A stretch of DNA of 64,000 nucleotides, taken from assembly GCA_024235955.1 (NCBI GenBank), contig JACKLJ010000005.1, forward strand, positions 103,152 through 167,151, given 5' to 3'. Of this stretch, positions 17,186 through 25,949 are shown piece by piece. Positions within the stretch are counted from its first letter, which is position 1. Each line of letters starts with the position of its first letter. Made by a program: the position numbers and the translations under genes. This stretch comes from Burkholderiaceae bacterium. Its GTDB lineage: Bacteria; Pseudomonadota; Gammaproteobacteria; Burkholderiales; Burkholderiaceae_C. A model generated the notes under the pieces. The model made no database searches and was not told where the DNA came from. It saw only the letters and a list, made by a program, of their open reading frames with translations.

Positions 17186-17896
17186 ATGCCTGATGTACCC
17201 ACGCCCGCCACGCTGGCGGCCACCGACCTGGTCGACGCAGGCCACCCCGCCGTGCGGGCCTTCGCGCGCGAGCACGCGCGCGGCGCCAGTGAGCGCGAGC
17301 GCGCCGTGGCGCTGGTGCTGGCGGTGCGCGACGGCTTCCGCTACGACCCGTACCGTATCGACCTATCGCCCGGCGGCATGCGCGCCAGCGCCGTGCTCGC
17401 CAACGGCTATGGCTGGTGCGTGCCCAAGGCCGCGCTGCTGGCGGCGGCGGCGCGCGCGGCTGGCATCCCGGCGCGGCTGGGCTTTGCCGACGTGCGCAAC
17501 CACCTTTCCACCGAGCGCATGCGCCAGACCATGAAGACCGACCTGTTCATCTGGCACGGCTACACCGACCTGTGGATCGACGGCGCCTGGCGCAAGGCCA
17601 CGCCGGCCTTCAACCTGAGCCTGTGCGAGAAGTTCGGGCTGCTGCCGCTCGACTTCGACGGCGTGCACGATTCGCTCTACCACCCGTTCGACCGCGCCGG
17701 CAACCGCCACATGGAATACGTGCGCCAGCGCGGCAGCTTCGACGACCTGCCGCTGGCCGAGCTGGTGGCCGATTTCCACGCCATCTACGGCGACTGGCTG
17801 CCGGGCAACGAGTTGCACAGCCGCCTGGAAGGCCAGGATTTCCTCAGCGACGTGGCGCGCGAGGTGGCGGCCAGCACCACGGGGAAGGCAGGCTGA
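17186..17896 (+). CDS. Transglutaminase-like (cysteine protease fold) protein
   Basis: A 236-residue soluble protein of the bacterial transglutaminase-like superfamily. Cys is in GYGWCVPKAALLAAAARAAG, His in FIWHGYTDLWIDG and Asp in the same block, in the order Cys-His-Asp expected for the fold. No signal peptide. GGAGG lies about eight bases before the ATG. The next gene overlaps its stop by one base, so the pair is translationally coupled. The substrate is not predictable; such proteins act as proteases, amidases or ligases. Confidence 0.82.
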   Translation: MPDVPTPATLAATDLVDAGHPAVRAFAREHARGASERERAVALVLAVRDGFRYDPYRIDLSPGGMRASAVLANGYGWCVPKAALLAAAARAAGIPARLGFADVRNHLSTERMRQTMKTDLFIWHGYTDLWIDGAWRKATPAFNLSLCEKFGLLPLDFDGVHDSLYHPFDRAGNRHMEYVRQRGSFDDLPLAELVADFHAIYGDWLPGNELHSRLEGQDFLSDVAREVAASTTGKAG

Positions 17897-18384
17897 TGGA
17901 ACCCCTGGACGAGATCGCGGCGCGGCTGAACGCCCAGCTGCACGACATCAGCGCCGACGAAACCGGCTTCGCCGGCCCGCTGCGCCCGGGCGAGCACCTG
18001 CCCTCGGTCGCCGTGGTGGCGCACGGCCTGCCGCAACCGCTGGCCAGCCACACGGGCGGCGCCTACCAGTGCCTGCTATTCCTGGGCGAGGAAGGCCGGC
18101 TCGATGGCGAGGTGCTGGCCGAGTTGCACGCGCTGCTGCGCCAGCCGGTGCCGGTGCTGCCGCTGCTGGTGAGCGGCCGGGCGCTGCAGGTGCCGGGCTT
18201 CGACACCGTGATCGACGCCGGCGACGAGCTGGCCCGCCTGTGCGACGCCCGCCCCGGCACGGTCTACCTGCTGGGACCGGACCGGCGCGTGGTGGCGCGC
18301 TGGCGCAGCCTCTCGCTGCCATTCATCGACGAGGCCATCGCCCGCTACCAGGCGGCCGGCGGCGCCCGGCTGCCCACCGCCTGA
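17896..18384 (+). CDS. Stand-alone thioredoxin-like domain related to C-termini of FAD aromatic hydroxylases
   Basis: A 162-residue protein. PLRPGEHLPSVAVV near the N-terminus and RPGTVYLLGPDRRVVARWRS near the C-terminus match the C-terminal thioredoxin-like domain of phenol hydroxylase/MhpA-type FAD monooxygenases, but the large FAD-binding part is absent here. No CXXC is present, so it is not a disulfide reductase. It is coupled to the transglutaminase-like gene and ends exactly where the convergent GST gene ends (zero spacing). Confidence 0.6.
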   Translation: MEPLDEIAARLNAQLHDISADETGFAGPLRPGEHLPSVAVVAHGLPQPLASHTGGAYQCLLFLGEEGRLDGEVLAELHALLRQPVPVLPLLVSGRALQVPGFDTVIDAGDELARLCDARPGTVYLLGPDRRVVARWRSLSLPFIDEAIARYQAAGGARLPTA

Positions 18385-18993
18385 TCAGCCCAGCAGGCCC
18401 TCGGCCTTCATGGCCGCCTGCACCGCCGGGCGGGCCGCCACGCGCGCGCGCCAGGCCTCCAGGTTGGGGTAGGGCGACAGGTCGATCTGCATCGGCTTGG
18501 CCCAGTTGGTGACGGTGAACAGGTAGCCGTCGGCGACGCCGAAGTCGTCGCCCATCAGCCAGGTCTTGCCGGCCAGTTGCTCGTCCACCCACTTCAGGCG
18601 CGTGGCCAGGCGCTCCTTGGCGGCGGCCTTGACCTCGTCCGGGCTGGCGGGGTTGAACAGCGGGCCAAAGCCTTTGTGGAGTTCGGTGCCGATGAAGTTG
18701 AGCCAGCTCTGCAGGCGGTAGCGCGCCAGGCTGCCGTTGGGTGGCGCAAGCCTCTTGGCCGGCGCCTGGTCGGCGATGTACTGCACGATGGCCGGGCCTT
18801 CGGGCAGGCCCGTGCCGTCGTCCAGCACCAGGTAGGGCACGTAGCCCAGCGGGTTGATTTTGCGGTAGTCGGAGCCGTCGGGCAGCGTCTTGGTCTTGGT
18901 GGGGGCCAGTACGGCTTCGTAGGGCAGGCCGGCTTCCTCCAGCGCGATATGGGGCGACAGCGAGCAGGCACCGGGCGAGTAATAGAGTTTCAT
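18385..18993 (-). CDS. Beta-class glutathione S-transferase
   Basis: A 202-residue cytosolic enzyme that conjugates glutathione to electrophiles. The start MKLYYSPGACSLSPHIALEE has the Cys10 typical of beta-class bacterial GSTs. NPLGYVPYLVLDDG is the glutathione-binding loop, and the C-terminal helical domain contains GDDFGVADGYLF. Length and domain order are standard. ATG at 18993; the stop abuts the stop of the convergent gene. Confidence 0.93.
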   Translation of the reverse strand: MKLYYSPGACSLSPHIALEEAGLPYEAVLAPTKTKTLPDGSDYRKINPLGYVPYLVLDDGTGLPEGPAIVQYIADQAPAKRLAPPNGSLARYRLQSWLNFIGTELHKGFGPLFNPASPDEVKAAAKERLATRLKWVDEQLAGKTWLMGDDFGVADGYLFTVTNWAKPMQIDLSPYPNLEAWRARVAARPAVQAAMKAEGLLG

Positions 18994-19009
18994 GGCAGTT
19001 CTTCTGGGT

Positions 19010-19062
19010 AAAAAACGTGTTGAGCCCTTATGGGACGGGCGCAAGCAGCTATGGTTTGTAGA
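19010..19062 (-). repeat. Dispersed repeat family A, copy 3
   Basis: It lies just upstream of the GST start: minus-strand ATAGCTGCTTGCGCCCGTCC, then AAGGGCTCAACACG. It may contain or displace the GST promoter. Confidence 0.6.
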
Positions 19063-19272
19063 GCGTGGCGGTCCCAACCCGGCCGACCGCAGCGTAGCCG
19101 CGCGGCCATATCCCCGCGCGCCATGGGTGCATGGGCGCGCGGCGCCGTCCTACCCGCGCTGCGCACCTGCGCCGATGCCGGCCGGCACGCGCGGCACGCA
19201 CCATGGCGGACACGGCGCCCGGGCTCCGGCACGTGGCGCATCAGGCAACCCCGATTCGCAAGGAGATCCATC

Positions 19273-19446
19273 ATGCTCAAGTGGGCCCTCATCTTCGCCA
19301 TCATCGCCGTGGTGGCCGGCGCGCTCGGCTTCGGCGGCATCGCCGGGGCTTCGGCCGGCATCGCCAAGATCCTGTTCGGGCTGTTCGTGCTGGTGGCCAT
19401 CGTCTTCATCGTGCTGGCGGTCATGGGCGCCAAGGCGATTGAATAG
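19273..19446 (+). CDS. DUF1328 small membrane protein (YtjA family)
   Basis: A 57-residue inner-membrane protein with two hydrophobic segments, LIFAIIAVVAGALGFGGIAG and ILFGLFVLVAIVFIVLAV, joined by a short loop. This is the full pattern of the DUF1328/YtjA family; function unknown, often stress-associated. AGGAGA lies seven bases before ATG 19273. A family A repeat starts right after its stop codon. Confidence 0.88.
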   Translation: MLKWALIFAIIAVVAGALGFGGIAGASAGIAKILFGLFVLVAIVFIVLAVMGAKAIE

Positions 19447-19447
19447 A

Positions 19448-19501
19448 GAAAAGGCCGCCAGCCCTTGCCTGGCGGGCGCAGGCAGCTTCAGGTTTTGTAG
19501 C
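19448..19501 (-). repeat. Dispersed repeat family A, copy 4 (supplies aldolase C-terminus)
   Basis: Minus strand reads GCTACAAAACCTGAAGCTGC, CTGCGCCCGCC, AGGGCTGGCGGCC. Its left end encodes the last residues and stop codon of the aldolase gene ending at 19488. Confidence 0.65.
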
Positions 19502-20267
19502 TTGGGTCGCGCCGGTCGAGCTGGCGCAGCATGGTCGGCCAGACGAACTGCCCGCCCATGCCGCCGGTCTGCACGCGCATCGATTCGGCCGTGCCGTCGA
19601 CGATGGCCTGCGGCACCGGCGTGAGGCCGTCCATGCCCTGCTGGCCGGCCAGCGCATCGACCTGGATGCGGCAGGTGCTCTCGAACACGTACATCGACAG
19701 GAAGGCATCGGCCACGCTGCGGCCGCAGGTCAGCAGGCCGTGGTTGCGCAGCATCAGGAAGTTGGCGTTGCCCAGGTCCTTCTGCAGGCGCGGGCCTTCG
19801 TCGGCGCGGAAGGCCACGCCTTCGTAGTCGTGGTAGGCCAGCGAGGCCAGCACGAAGGTGCTCTGCTGGCTGATCGGCAGCACGCCCTGCTTCTGCGCGC
19901 TCACCGCCACGCCGGCGCGGGTGTGGGTGTGCAGCACGCAGACCACGTCGGGCCGCACCGCGTGCACCGCGCTGTGGATGGTGAAGCCGGCGGGGTTGAC
20001 CGGGAACGGCGTCTCGTGCAGCTTGTTGCACTGCATGTCCACCTTGACCAGGCTGGAGGCGGTGATCTCATCGAACAGCAGGCCGTAGGGGTTGATCAGG
20101 AACTGCTCGGCACCGCCGGTGATGCTGGCCGGCAGCTTGGCGCTGATGTGGGTGAACACCAGATCGCTCATGCCGTAGTGGGCGATCAGCCGGTAGCAGG
20201 CCGCGAGGTCGCAGCGCAGCTGCCATTCCTCGGGCGTGACCACTTCCTTCATCGACGGGATGTGCAT
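19488..20267 (-). CDS. Class II aldolase/adducin family protein
   Basis: A 259-residue cytosolic protein with the zinc-binding pattern of fuculose-phosphate aldolase relatives: SDLVFTHISAKLP, the HTHTRAG pair of histidines, and RNHGLLTCG. Related proteins act as sugar-phosphate aldolases, epimerases or decarboxylases; the substrate cannot be told. The final few residues (SYKT and stop) come from a family A repeat, so the native C-terminus was probably different. ATG 20267 follows a GGAGACAA ribosome site. Confidence 0.88.
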   Translation of the reverse strand: MHIPSMKEVVTPEEWQLRCDLAACYRLIAHYGMSDLVFTHISAKLPASITGGAEQFLINPYGLLFDEITASSLVKVDMQCNKLHETPFPVNPAGFTIHSAVHAVRPDVVCVLHTHTRAGVAVSAQKQGVLPISQQSTFVLASLAYHDYEGVAFRADEGPRLQKDLGNANFLMLRNHGLLTCGRSVADAFLSMYVFESTCRIQVDALAGQQGMDGLTPVPQAIVDGTAESMRVQTGGMGGQFVWPTMLRQLDRRDPSYKT

Positions 20268-20322
20268 GCTTGTCTCCTGATGTAAGTTCCTGGGCGGTCG
20301 GTTCGGGCCTGTGGGCGGCCCC

Positions 20323-20328
20323 TAAAAT
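20323..20328 (+). promoter_or_regulatory. -10 box of the HAD-UbiA/dprE-like operon
   Basis: TAAAAT, preceded by GGCCCC and about 70 bases before the first start codon. No good -35 is visible. The same box type precedes several other genes in the window. Confidence 0.35.
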
Positions 20329-20397
20329 ACCCGGTTGCCCTTCAGGGCCGCGCTGCGCAGAACGCCCGCCACGCCCCGACACGCACGATACCCGATC

Positions 20398-21858
20398 ATG
20401 CCCGCGCCTGCGCCGCTCCCCTCCGACGACGATCTGGCCACCCCGCTGGTGGTGGATCTGGACGGTACGCTGATCCTGACCGACATGCTGCACGAGTCGG
20501 CGATCAAGCGCTTCCGCGCCGATCCGCTGGCGGCGCTGCGCTGGCCGTTCTGGCTGGCGCGCGGCAAGGCCTATCTGAAGCAGGAGCTGACGCGCGGCAT
20601 CGCCTTCGACGTCGCCGTGCTGCCGTACAACGAGCCGCTGCTGGCCTGGCTGCGCGAGCAGCGCGCCGCCGGCCGCCACCTGGTGCTGTGCACCGCGTCC
20701 GACCAAACCTGGGCCAAGGCGATCGCCGGGCACCTGGGCCTGTTCGACGAGGTGATCGCCAGCGACGGCCAGCGCAACCTCAAGGCCCAGGCCAAGGCGC
20801 AGGCGCTGGTGGAACGCTTCGGCGTGCGCGGCTTTGATTACGCCGGCAATGCCCACGCCGACATGGCGGTCTGGCAGCAGGCGCGCCGTGCCGTGGTGGT
20901 GAACGCGCCGGCCGGCGTGGTGCGGCAGGCGAATGCGCAGTTCGATGTCGATCAGGTGTTTCCGGCCGCGCCGGGCGGGCTGCGGGTCTGGGGCCGGGCC
21001 CTGCGCGTGCACCACTGGATCAAGAACGTGCTGCTGTTCGTGCCCATCCTCGCCGGGCACCACTGGTTCGACTGGCACGCCTGGGGCCACCTGCTGTGGT
21101 CCTTCCTGGCCTTCAGCCTGTGCGCCTCGGCGGTCTACCTAGCCAACGACCTGATGGACCTGGAGAGCGACCGGCACCATCCGCGCAAGCGGCGCCGGCC
21201 GCTGGCAGCGGGTGCGATCCCCGTCCTGGCGGGCGCCCTGGTGGCACCGCTGCTGGTGCTGGCGAGCTACGCCATCGCCGCCTGGATCGGCCCGGCCTTC
21301 CTGGGCTGGCTGACAGTCTATTTTCTGGTCACCTGCGCCTACTCGCTGGGCCTGAAGCGGCTGGTGCTGATCGACTGCCTCACGCTGGCCACGCTGTACA
21401 CGCTGCGCGTGGTGGCCGGCTCGGTGGCGCCGGGCCTGAGCCTGTCGTTCTGGCTGCTGGCGTTCTCGGGTTCGCTGTTCCTGTCGCTGGCGTTCCTCAA
21501 GCGCTACGCGGAACTGCTGGTGCAGCAGGCCGCCGGCAAGACCAAGGCCCACGGGCGCGGCTACCACGTGGAGGATGCGCCGGTGCTGCAGATCCTGGGC
21601 GTGGGCGCCGGCTACATGGCGGTGGTGGTGCTGGCGCTCTACCTGAACAGCGAGGCGGTGCGCAAGCTGTACGCGTCACCCGGCGTGATCGGGCTGGCGG
21701 TGCCGGTGATGGTCTACTGGATCAGCTGGCTGTGGCTGCGCGCCGCGCGCGGCGAAATGCACGACGACCCGCTGGTGTTCGCCTTCAAGGACCGCGCCAG
21801 CGTGCTGGCCGGTCTGCTGTTCGCCGCGGCGATGCTGGTGGGAACCATCGCGTGGTGA
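20398..21858 (+). CDS. HAD-phosphatase/UbiA-prenyltransferase fusion; candidate polyprenyl-phosphate phosphoribosyltransferase
   Basis: A 486-residue two-domain protein. Residues 1-195 are a HAD phosphatase domain with the catalytic DLDGT (Asp20, Asp22). Residues about 200-486 are a nine-helix UbiA prenyltransferase with NDLMDLESDRHHPRKRRRPL and YSLGLKRLVLIDC, as in decaprenyl-phosphate phosphoribose synthase. With the DprE1- and DprE2-like genes following, the likely reaction is transfer of phosphoribose to polyprenyl phosphate, with the HAD domain removing the 5-phosphate. Overlaps the next gene by four bases (GTGA). Confidence 0.82.
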   Translation: MPAPAPLPSDDDLATPLVVDLDGTLILTDMLHESAIKRFRADPLAALRWPFWLARGKAYLKQELTRGIAFDVAVLPYNEPLLAWLREQRAAGRHLVLCTASDQTWAKAIAGHLGLFDEVIASDGQRNLKAQAKAQALVERFGVRGFDYAGNAHADMAVWQQARRAVVVNAPAGVVRQANAQFDVDQVFPAAPGGLRVWGRALRVHHWIKNVLLFVPILAGHHWFDWHAWGHLLWSFLAFSLCASAVYLANDLMDLESDRHHPRKRRRPLAAGAIPVLAGALVAPLLVLASYAIAAWIGPAFLGWLTVYFLVTCAYSLGLKRLVLIDCLTLATLYTLRVVAGSVAPGLSLSFWLLAFSGSLFLSLAFLKRYAELLVQQAAGKTKAHGRGYHVEDAPVLQILGVGAGYMAVVVLALYLNSEAVRKLYASPGVIGLAVPVMVYWISWLWLRAARGEMHDDPLVFAFKDRASVLAGLLFAAAMLVGTIAW

Positions 21859-23159
21859 CCACGCCGGTGCAGTCGTGGGGGCGGGTCGGCAGCTGGCCGC
21901 ACCATCTGGCGCCGCTGCCGCACGGTGGCGGCAAGGTCTTGCCGGCGCTGGAGGGCCGCACCGGCCTTGCCTTTGGCATGGGCCGGAGCTATGGCGACGT
22001 GTGCCTCAACCCCGAGGGCCTGCTGTGGCTGACGCGCGGCATGGACCGGCTGATCCACTGGGACGAGGCAGCGGGCCGCCTGACCTGCGAGGCCGGCGTG
22101 CTGCTGCGCGACATCCAGCGCCTGATGGTGCCGCGCGGCTGGATGCTGCCGGTGACGCCGGGCACCCAGCTGGTGACCGTAGGCGGCGCCATCGCCAACG
22201 ATGTGCATGGCAAGAACCACCACCGTTTCGGCTCGTTCGGCGACCAACTGATCTCGCTGGAACTGTTGCGCACGAACGGCACCCGCCTGCGCTGCAGCCG
22301 CGACGAGCACCGCGAGCTGTTCCTGGCGACCCTCGGCGGCCTGGGCCTGACCGGCGTCGTGCTGGAGGCGACGCTGCATCTGCGCCGCGTGGAGGGCCCG
22401 TGGGTCGATGCGGAAGACCTGCCGTTCAAGGGGCTGGACGCTTTCTTCGAACTGGCCGATGCCTCCGAAGCCGGCTGGGAGCACACGGTGGCCTGGATCG
22501 ACTGCCTGAGCGGTGCCGACGTGCGGGGCATCTTCTCGCGCGGGAACATGTCGCCCGAGCCGGCCGATGCGGGCGCGCGCGGACAGCGGCGGCGCAGCAT
22601 GCCGGTGACGCCGCCGGTGTCGCTGGTCAACCGGCTCAGCCTCAAGGCCTTCAACACCGCGTACTACGCGCTGGGCAGTCGCCGGGCTGGCCGGCGCCGG
22701 GTGCACTTCGAGCCTTTCTTCTATCCGCTGGACAGCATCGAGCACTGGAACCGCATGTACGGCCCGGCGGGCTTCTACCAGTACCAGTGCGTGTTGCCGC
22801 GCGCGGCAGGCAGGCAGGGTGTCGCGGAGCTGCTGGCGGAGATCGGCCGCTCCGGGCAGGGCTCGTTCCTGGCCGTGCTCAAGACCTTTGGCGACCGGCC
22901 ACCGTGCGGCCTGCTGAGCTTTCCGCGGCCGGGCGTGACGCTGGCGCTGGATTTTCCGGCGCAGGGCGCCGCCACGCACGCGCTGTTCGAGCGGCTCGAC
23001 CGCGTGGTGATGGCCGCGGGCGGCACGCTGTACCCCGCCAAGGACGGCCGCATGCCGCGCGCGATGTTCGAGCAGGGCTACCCCGCGTGGCAGTCGTTCC
23101 AGGCGCTGCGCGACCCGGGCATCGATTCGGCGTTCGCGCGCAGGATGATGGGACACTGA
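21855..23159 (+). CDS. DprE1-like FAD-dependent decaprenylphosphoryl-ribose oxidase
   Basis: A 434-residue FAD_binding_4 oxidase. GMGRSYGDVCLN and GGAIANDVHGKNHHRFGSFG match the FAD-binding part of DprE1, and YPAKDGRMPRAMFEQGYP matches its C-terminal substrate region. DprE1 oxidises C2 of the ribose in polyprenyl-phosphoryl-ribose to the keto form, and DprE2 then reduces it to arabinose. The upstream neighbour provides the substrate and the downstream SDR the second step, so the three-gene order supports the call. GTG at 21855 overlaps the upstream stop; GTG at 21852 is also possible. Confidence 0.87.
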   Translation: MTTPVQSWGRVGSWPHHLAPLPHGGGKVLPALEGRTGLAFGMGRSYGDVCLNPEGLLWLTRGMDRLIHWDEAAGRLTCEAGVLLRDIQRLMVPRGWMLPVTPGTQLVTVGGAIANDVHGKNHHRFGSFGDQLISLELLRTNGTRLRCSRDEHRELFLATLGGLGLTGVVLEATLHLRRVEGPWVDAEDLPFKGLDAFFELADASEAGWEHTVAWIDCLSGADVRGIFSRGNMSPEPADAGARGQRRRSMPVTPPVSLVNRLSLKAFNTAYYALGSRRAGRRRVHFEPFFYPLDSIEHWNRMYGPAGFYQYQCVLPRAAGRQGVAELLAEIGRSGQGSFLAVLKTFGDRPPCGLLSFPRPGVTLALDFPAQGAATHALFERLDRVVMAAGGTLYPAKDGRMPRAMFEQGYPAWQSFQALRDPGIDSAFARRMMGH

Positions 23160-23163
23160 CGGA

Positions 23164-23925
23164 ATGAACACACAGACCCCACAGAAGATCGCCATCGTCG
23201 GCGCCACTTCGGCCATCGCCGAGCATTGCGCGAGGCTCTGGATGGCGTCGGGCGGCGCGGCGGAGCTGGTGCTGATCGGCCGCGACGAGGGTCGCCTGCA
23301 GGCGCTGGCGACGGACCTGCGCATCCGCGGGCCCGGCGCGGAGGTCGTCTGCGTGGCCGGGGATCTGGGTAGCACCGAAGGCATCGCCAGCCTGGTCGAG
23401 CGCGCGTGCGCCGGGCGGGCTCCCGATGTGGTGCTGGTGGCCCACGGCTCGCTGCCGGATCAGGCGCAATGCCAGGGCGATCTGGTGCAGGCGCGCGAGG
23501 CGCTGGAGGTCAATGGTGTGTCGCCGGCGCTGTTCGCCGAGGCCTTCGTGGCGCGCATGCAGCAGGTCGGCGGCGGCGTGCTGGGGCTGATCGGCTCCGT
23601 GGCCGGCGACCGTGGGCGCAAGTCCAACTACGTCTACGGCGCCGCCAAGGGCCTGCTGGCGCGCTACGCGCAGGGGCTGCAGCACCGGCTGGTCGGCAGC
23701 GCCGTGGCAGTCTGCCTGATCAAGCCGGGGCCGACGGACACGCCGATGACGGCGGCGCTCAAGTCTCGTGGCGCCAGGCTCGCCAGCGTGGAGGCTGTGG
23801 CGGCGGACATCGTGGCCGGCATGGCGCGGCGCCGGCCGGTGATCTACACGCCGGGCAAGTGGGCGCTGATCATGCTGGTGATCCGCCACCTGCCGCGCTT
23901 CGTGTTCAACCGCATGGACATCTGA
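23164..23925 (+). CDS. DprE2-like short-chain dehydrogenase/reductase
   Basis: A 253-residue SDR. The nucleotide-binding motif is GATSAIAEHCARLW (variant of TGxxxGxG seen in DprE2-like proteins), with GDLGST for the adenine pocket, and the catalytic YVYGAAK with preceding Ser in IGSVAGDRG. It starts four bases after the DprE1-like gene. Expected to reduce the keto intermediate to polyprenyl-phosphoryl arabinose. A general SDR role cannot be excluded, but linkage argues against it. Confidence 0.85.
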   Translation: MNTQTPQKIAIVGATSAIAEHCARLWMASGGAAELVLIGRDEGRLQALATDLRIRGPGAEVVCVAGDLGSTEGIASLVERACAGRAPDVVLVAHGSLPDQAQCQGDLVQAREALEVNGVSPALFAEAFVARMQQVGGGVLGLIGSVAGDRGRKSNYVYGAAKGLLARYAQGLQHRLVGSAVAVCLIKPGPTDTPMTAALKSRGARLASVEAVAADIVAGMARRRPVIYTPGKWALIMLVIRHLPRFVFNRMDI

Positions 23926-23971
23926 GGGCGGTTGCGTTGACCCGCGGCATATGCCGTCAGGGTCATTCCGC

Positions 23972-24292
23972 TCACACGGCGGGCTGCGTGGCGCGTTCCA
24001 GCCGCATCAGGTAGCGGCGCGCGTGCGTGCCGCCGTCGTCCGCCGGGCCGCACATCTCCAGCGAGGGTTGCAGGCTGCCGCACACCGCCGGACGCTCGGG
24101 CCGGCCGAACAGTTTGCAGCGCAGTGCGTCGTCGAGCTGCACACAGGGCACCCCCGCCGGCTTGCCACCGGGCATGCCGGGGATCGGGGAGCTGATCGAC
24201 GGCGCGATGCAGCAGGCGGCGCAGCCCGGGCGACAGCGGGGCACGCCGTCTTGGGCGGTCTCGTTGGCTGAAGGCACGAAGGCGTCGATCAC
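23972..24292 (-). CDS. YkgJ-family cysteine cluster protein (putative metal-binding)
   Basis: A 106-residue protein with the YkgJ cysteine cluster: CRPGCAACC near the N-terminus, then CVQL, RCKLF, AVCGSLQ and EMCG, eight or so cysteines for a metal or Fe-S site. Function in the family is not established. It starts at GTG 24292 with a weak upstream site and is convergent with the DprE2-like gene. Confidence 0.85.
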   Translation of the reverse strand: MIDAFVPSANETAQDGVPRCRPGCAACCIAPSISSPIPGMPGGKPAGVPCVQLDDALRCKLFGRPERPAVCGSLQPSLEMCGPADDGGTHARRYLMRLERATQPAV

Positions 24293-24410
24293 GGATTGCT
24301 ATCGAAACTGAAGACCGCCGGAGCCGAGCCCGGACTGCGGAGGCCGGGCCCCGGACCAGTCGCCCCACGGGGCGTCACGTCCTGGCCGATGAGCCTGGGC
24401 AGGTTCGGAT

Positions 24411-24475
24411 TGCTACTATATCAATAGCTGCCTACGCCTGCTGCATAAGGCTGCGAGCCTAAAAGGCCTTAAAAG
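24411..24475 (+). repeat. Dispersed repeat family A, copy 5
   Basis: TATCAATAGCTGCCTACGCC, then GCGAGCCTAAAAGGCC, just after the end of the glutamate dehydrogenase gene. Between 24293 and 24410 no gene or clear signal is seen. Confidence 0.65.
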
Positions 24476-24478
24476 CGC

Positions 24479-25834
24479 TCAGGGGTAGAGCCCCCGCATG
24501 TCGCGCGCCTGCAGGATGCGCCGGCAGGCGACGATGAAGGTGGCGGTGCGCAGGCTCACCTGGTGCTGCTGGGCGGTGTTCCAGACGGCGGTGAAGGCCT
24601 CGGTCATGATGCGCACCAGGCGCTGGTTGATCTCGGCCTCGCTCCAGAAGAAGCTGGAGAAATCCTGCACCCACTCGAAGTAGCTCACCGTCACGCCGCC
24701 GGCGTTGGCGATCACGTCGGGCACCACCAGCACGCCCTTGTCCTGCAAGATGTCGTCGGCCTCCGGCGTGGTGGGGCCGTTGGCGCCTTCGATCACCATG
24801 CGGGCCTTGATCTTGCCGGCGTTCTGGGCGTTGATCTGCCCTTCCAGCGCGGCGGGAATGAGGATGTCGCACTTGCAGGACCAGAACTGCTCGGCCGTGA
24901 GCGGCTCCCCGCCCCTGAAGCCGGCCACGCCACCGGTGGCGGCCACATGGTCGAGCAGCTTGGGCACGTTCAAACCGCGGTCGTTGCTGACGCCGCCGCT
25001 ATGGTCCTGCACCGCGATGACCTTGGCGCCGGCTTCGGCGAACAGCTTGCCGGCCACGCCGCCCACGTTGCCGAAGCCCTGCACGGCGACGCGCGAGCCC
25101 TCGATGGTGAGACCGATGCGCTGCGCCGCCTCCACGCCCACGGTGAACACGCCGCGGCCGGTGGCCTCGCGCCGGCCGAGCGAGCCGCCCAGGTCGATCG
25201 GCTTGCCGGTGACCACGCCGGTGGCGGTGGCACCCACGTTGACGGAGTAGGTGTCCATCATCCAGGCCATCACCTTCTCGTTGGTGTTGACGTCGGGCGC
25301 GGGGATGTCCTTGGAGGGGCCGATGATCAGGCCGATCTCGCTGGTGTAGCGGCGCGTCACGCGCTCCAGTTCGCCCAGCGAGAGCGCGCGCGGGTCGACG
25401 CGGATGCCGCCCTTGGCGCCGCCGTAGGGTACGTTGACGGCGGCGTTCTTGATCGACATCCAGGCCGCCAGCGCCATCACTTCCGACAGCGTCACGTCGG
25501 GGTGGAAGCGCACGCCGCCCTTGCCCGGCCCACGGCTGATGTTGTGCTGCACGCGGTAGCCCTCGAAGTGGGCGATGGTGCCGTCGTCGCGCCGCAGGGC
25601 GACGTCCACGATCAGCGAGCGCTTGGGGCGCTTGAGCGTTTCCACCCACTTGCCCAGCGGGCCCAGATAAGGCGCGACACGGTCCACCTGCGCCAGGTAG
25701 GTGCCCCAGGGGCCGAGGTGGTTGGGGTCGAGGTATGAGGGCAACGGGTGCGTGGTGGCAGCAGCCGGTGCCGCGGGGGCAGCGGGCGCCTTCCTGGCGG
25801 TGCGGGTGGTCTTGGCCTGGGTGCGGGTGGCCAT
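24479..25834 (-). CDS. gdhA: Glutamate dehydrogenase (Glu/Leu/Phe/Val dehydrogenase family)
   Basis: A 451-residue cytosolic enzyme that interconverts glutamate and 2-oxoglutarate plus ammonia. KGGVRFHPDV and the catalytic Lys in PYGGAKGGIRVDP mark the substrate domain. VAVQGFGNVGG is the cofactor Rossmann motif and IEGANGPTTPEADDIL the closing loop. Residues 1-27 are an Ala/Pro/Thr/Lys-rich extension not needed for the fold. ATG 25834 has GAGGAG upstream. The open frame continues far upstream, but only this start fits the family. NAD versus NADP use is not decided here. Confidence 0.93.
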   Translation of the reverse strand: MATRTQAKTTRTARKAPAAPAAPAAATTHPLPSYLDPNHLGPWGTYLAQVDRVAPYLGPLGKWVETLKRPKRSLIVDVALRRDDGTIAHFEGYRVQHNISRGPGKGGVRFHPDVTLSEVMALAAWMSIKNAAVNVPYGGAKGGIRVDPRALSLGELERVTRRYTSEIGLIIGPSKDIPAPDVNTNEKVMAWMMDTYSVNVGATATGVVTGKPIDLGGSLGRREATGRGVFTVGVEAAQRIGLTIEGSRVAVQGFGNVGGVAGKLFAEAGAKVIAVQDHSGGVSNDRGLNVPKLLDHVAATGGVAGFRGGEPLTAEQFWSCKCDILIPAALEGQINAQNAGKIKARMVIEGANGPTTPEADDILQDKGVLVVPDVIANAGGVTVSYFEWVQDFSSFFWSEAEINQRLVRIMTEAFTAVWNTAQQHQVSLRTATFIVACRRILQARDMRGLYP

Positions 25835-25949
25835 GGGGGTCTCCTCAGGTGGGTGGTTGCAGGCCGGCCGCAGTGGGGCGGCAGCTGTCATTCGGGCGAC
25901 AGCGCCAGCATAGCAGCCGGCAGTACCCGTGCGAGCCGGCACTTTCCCT

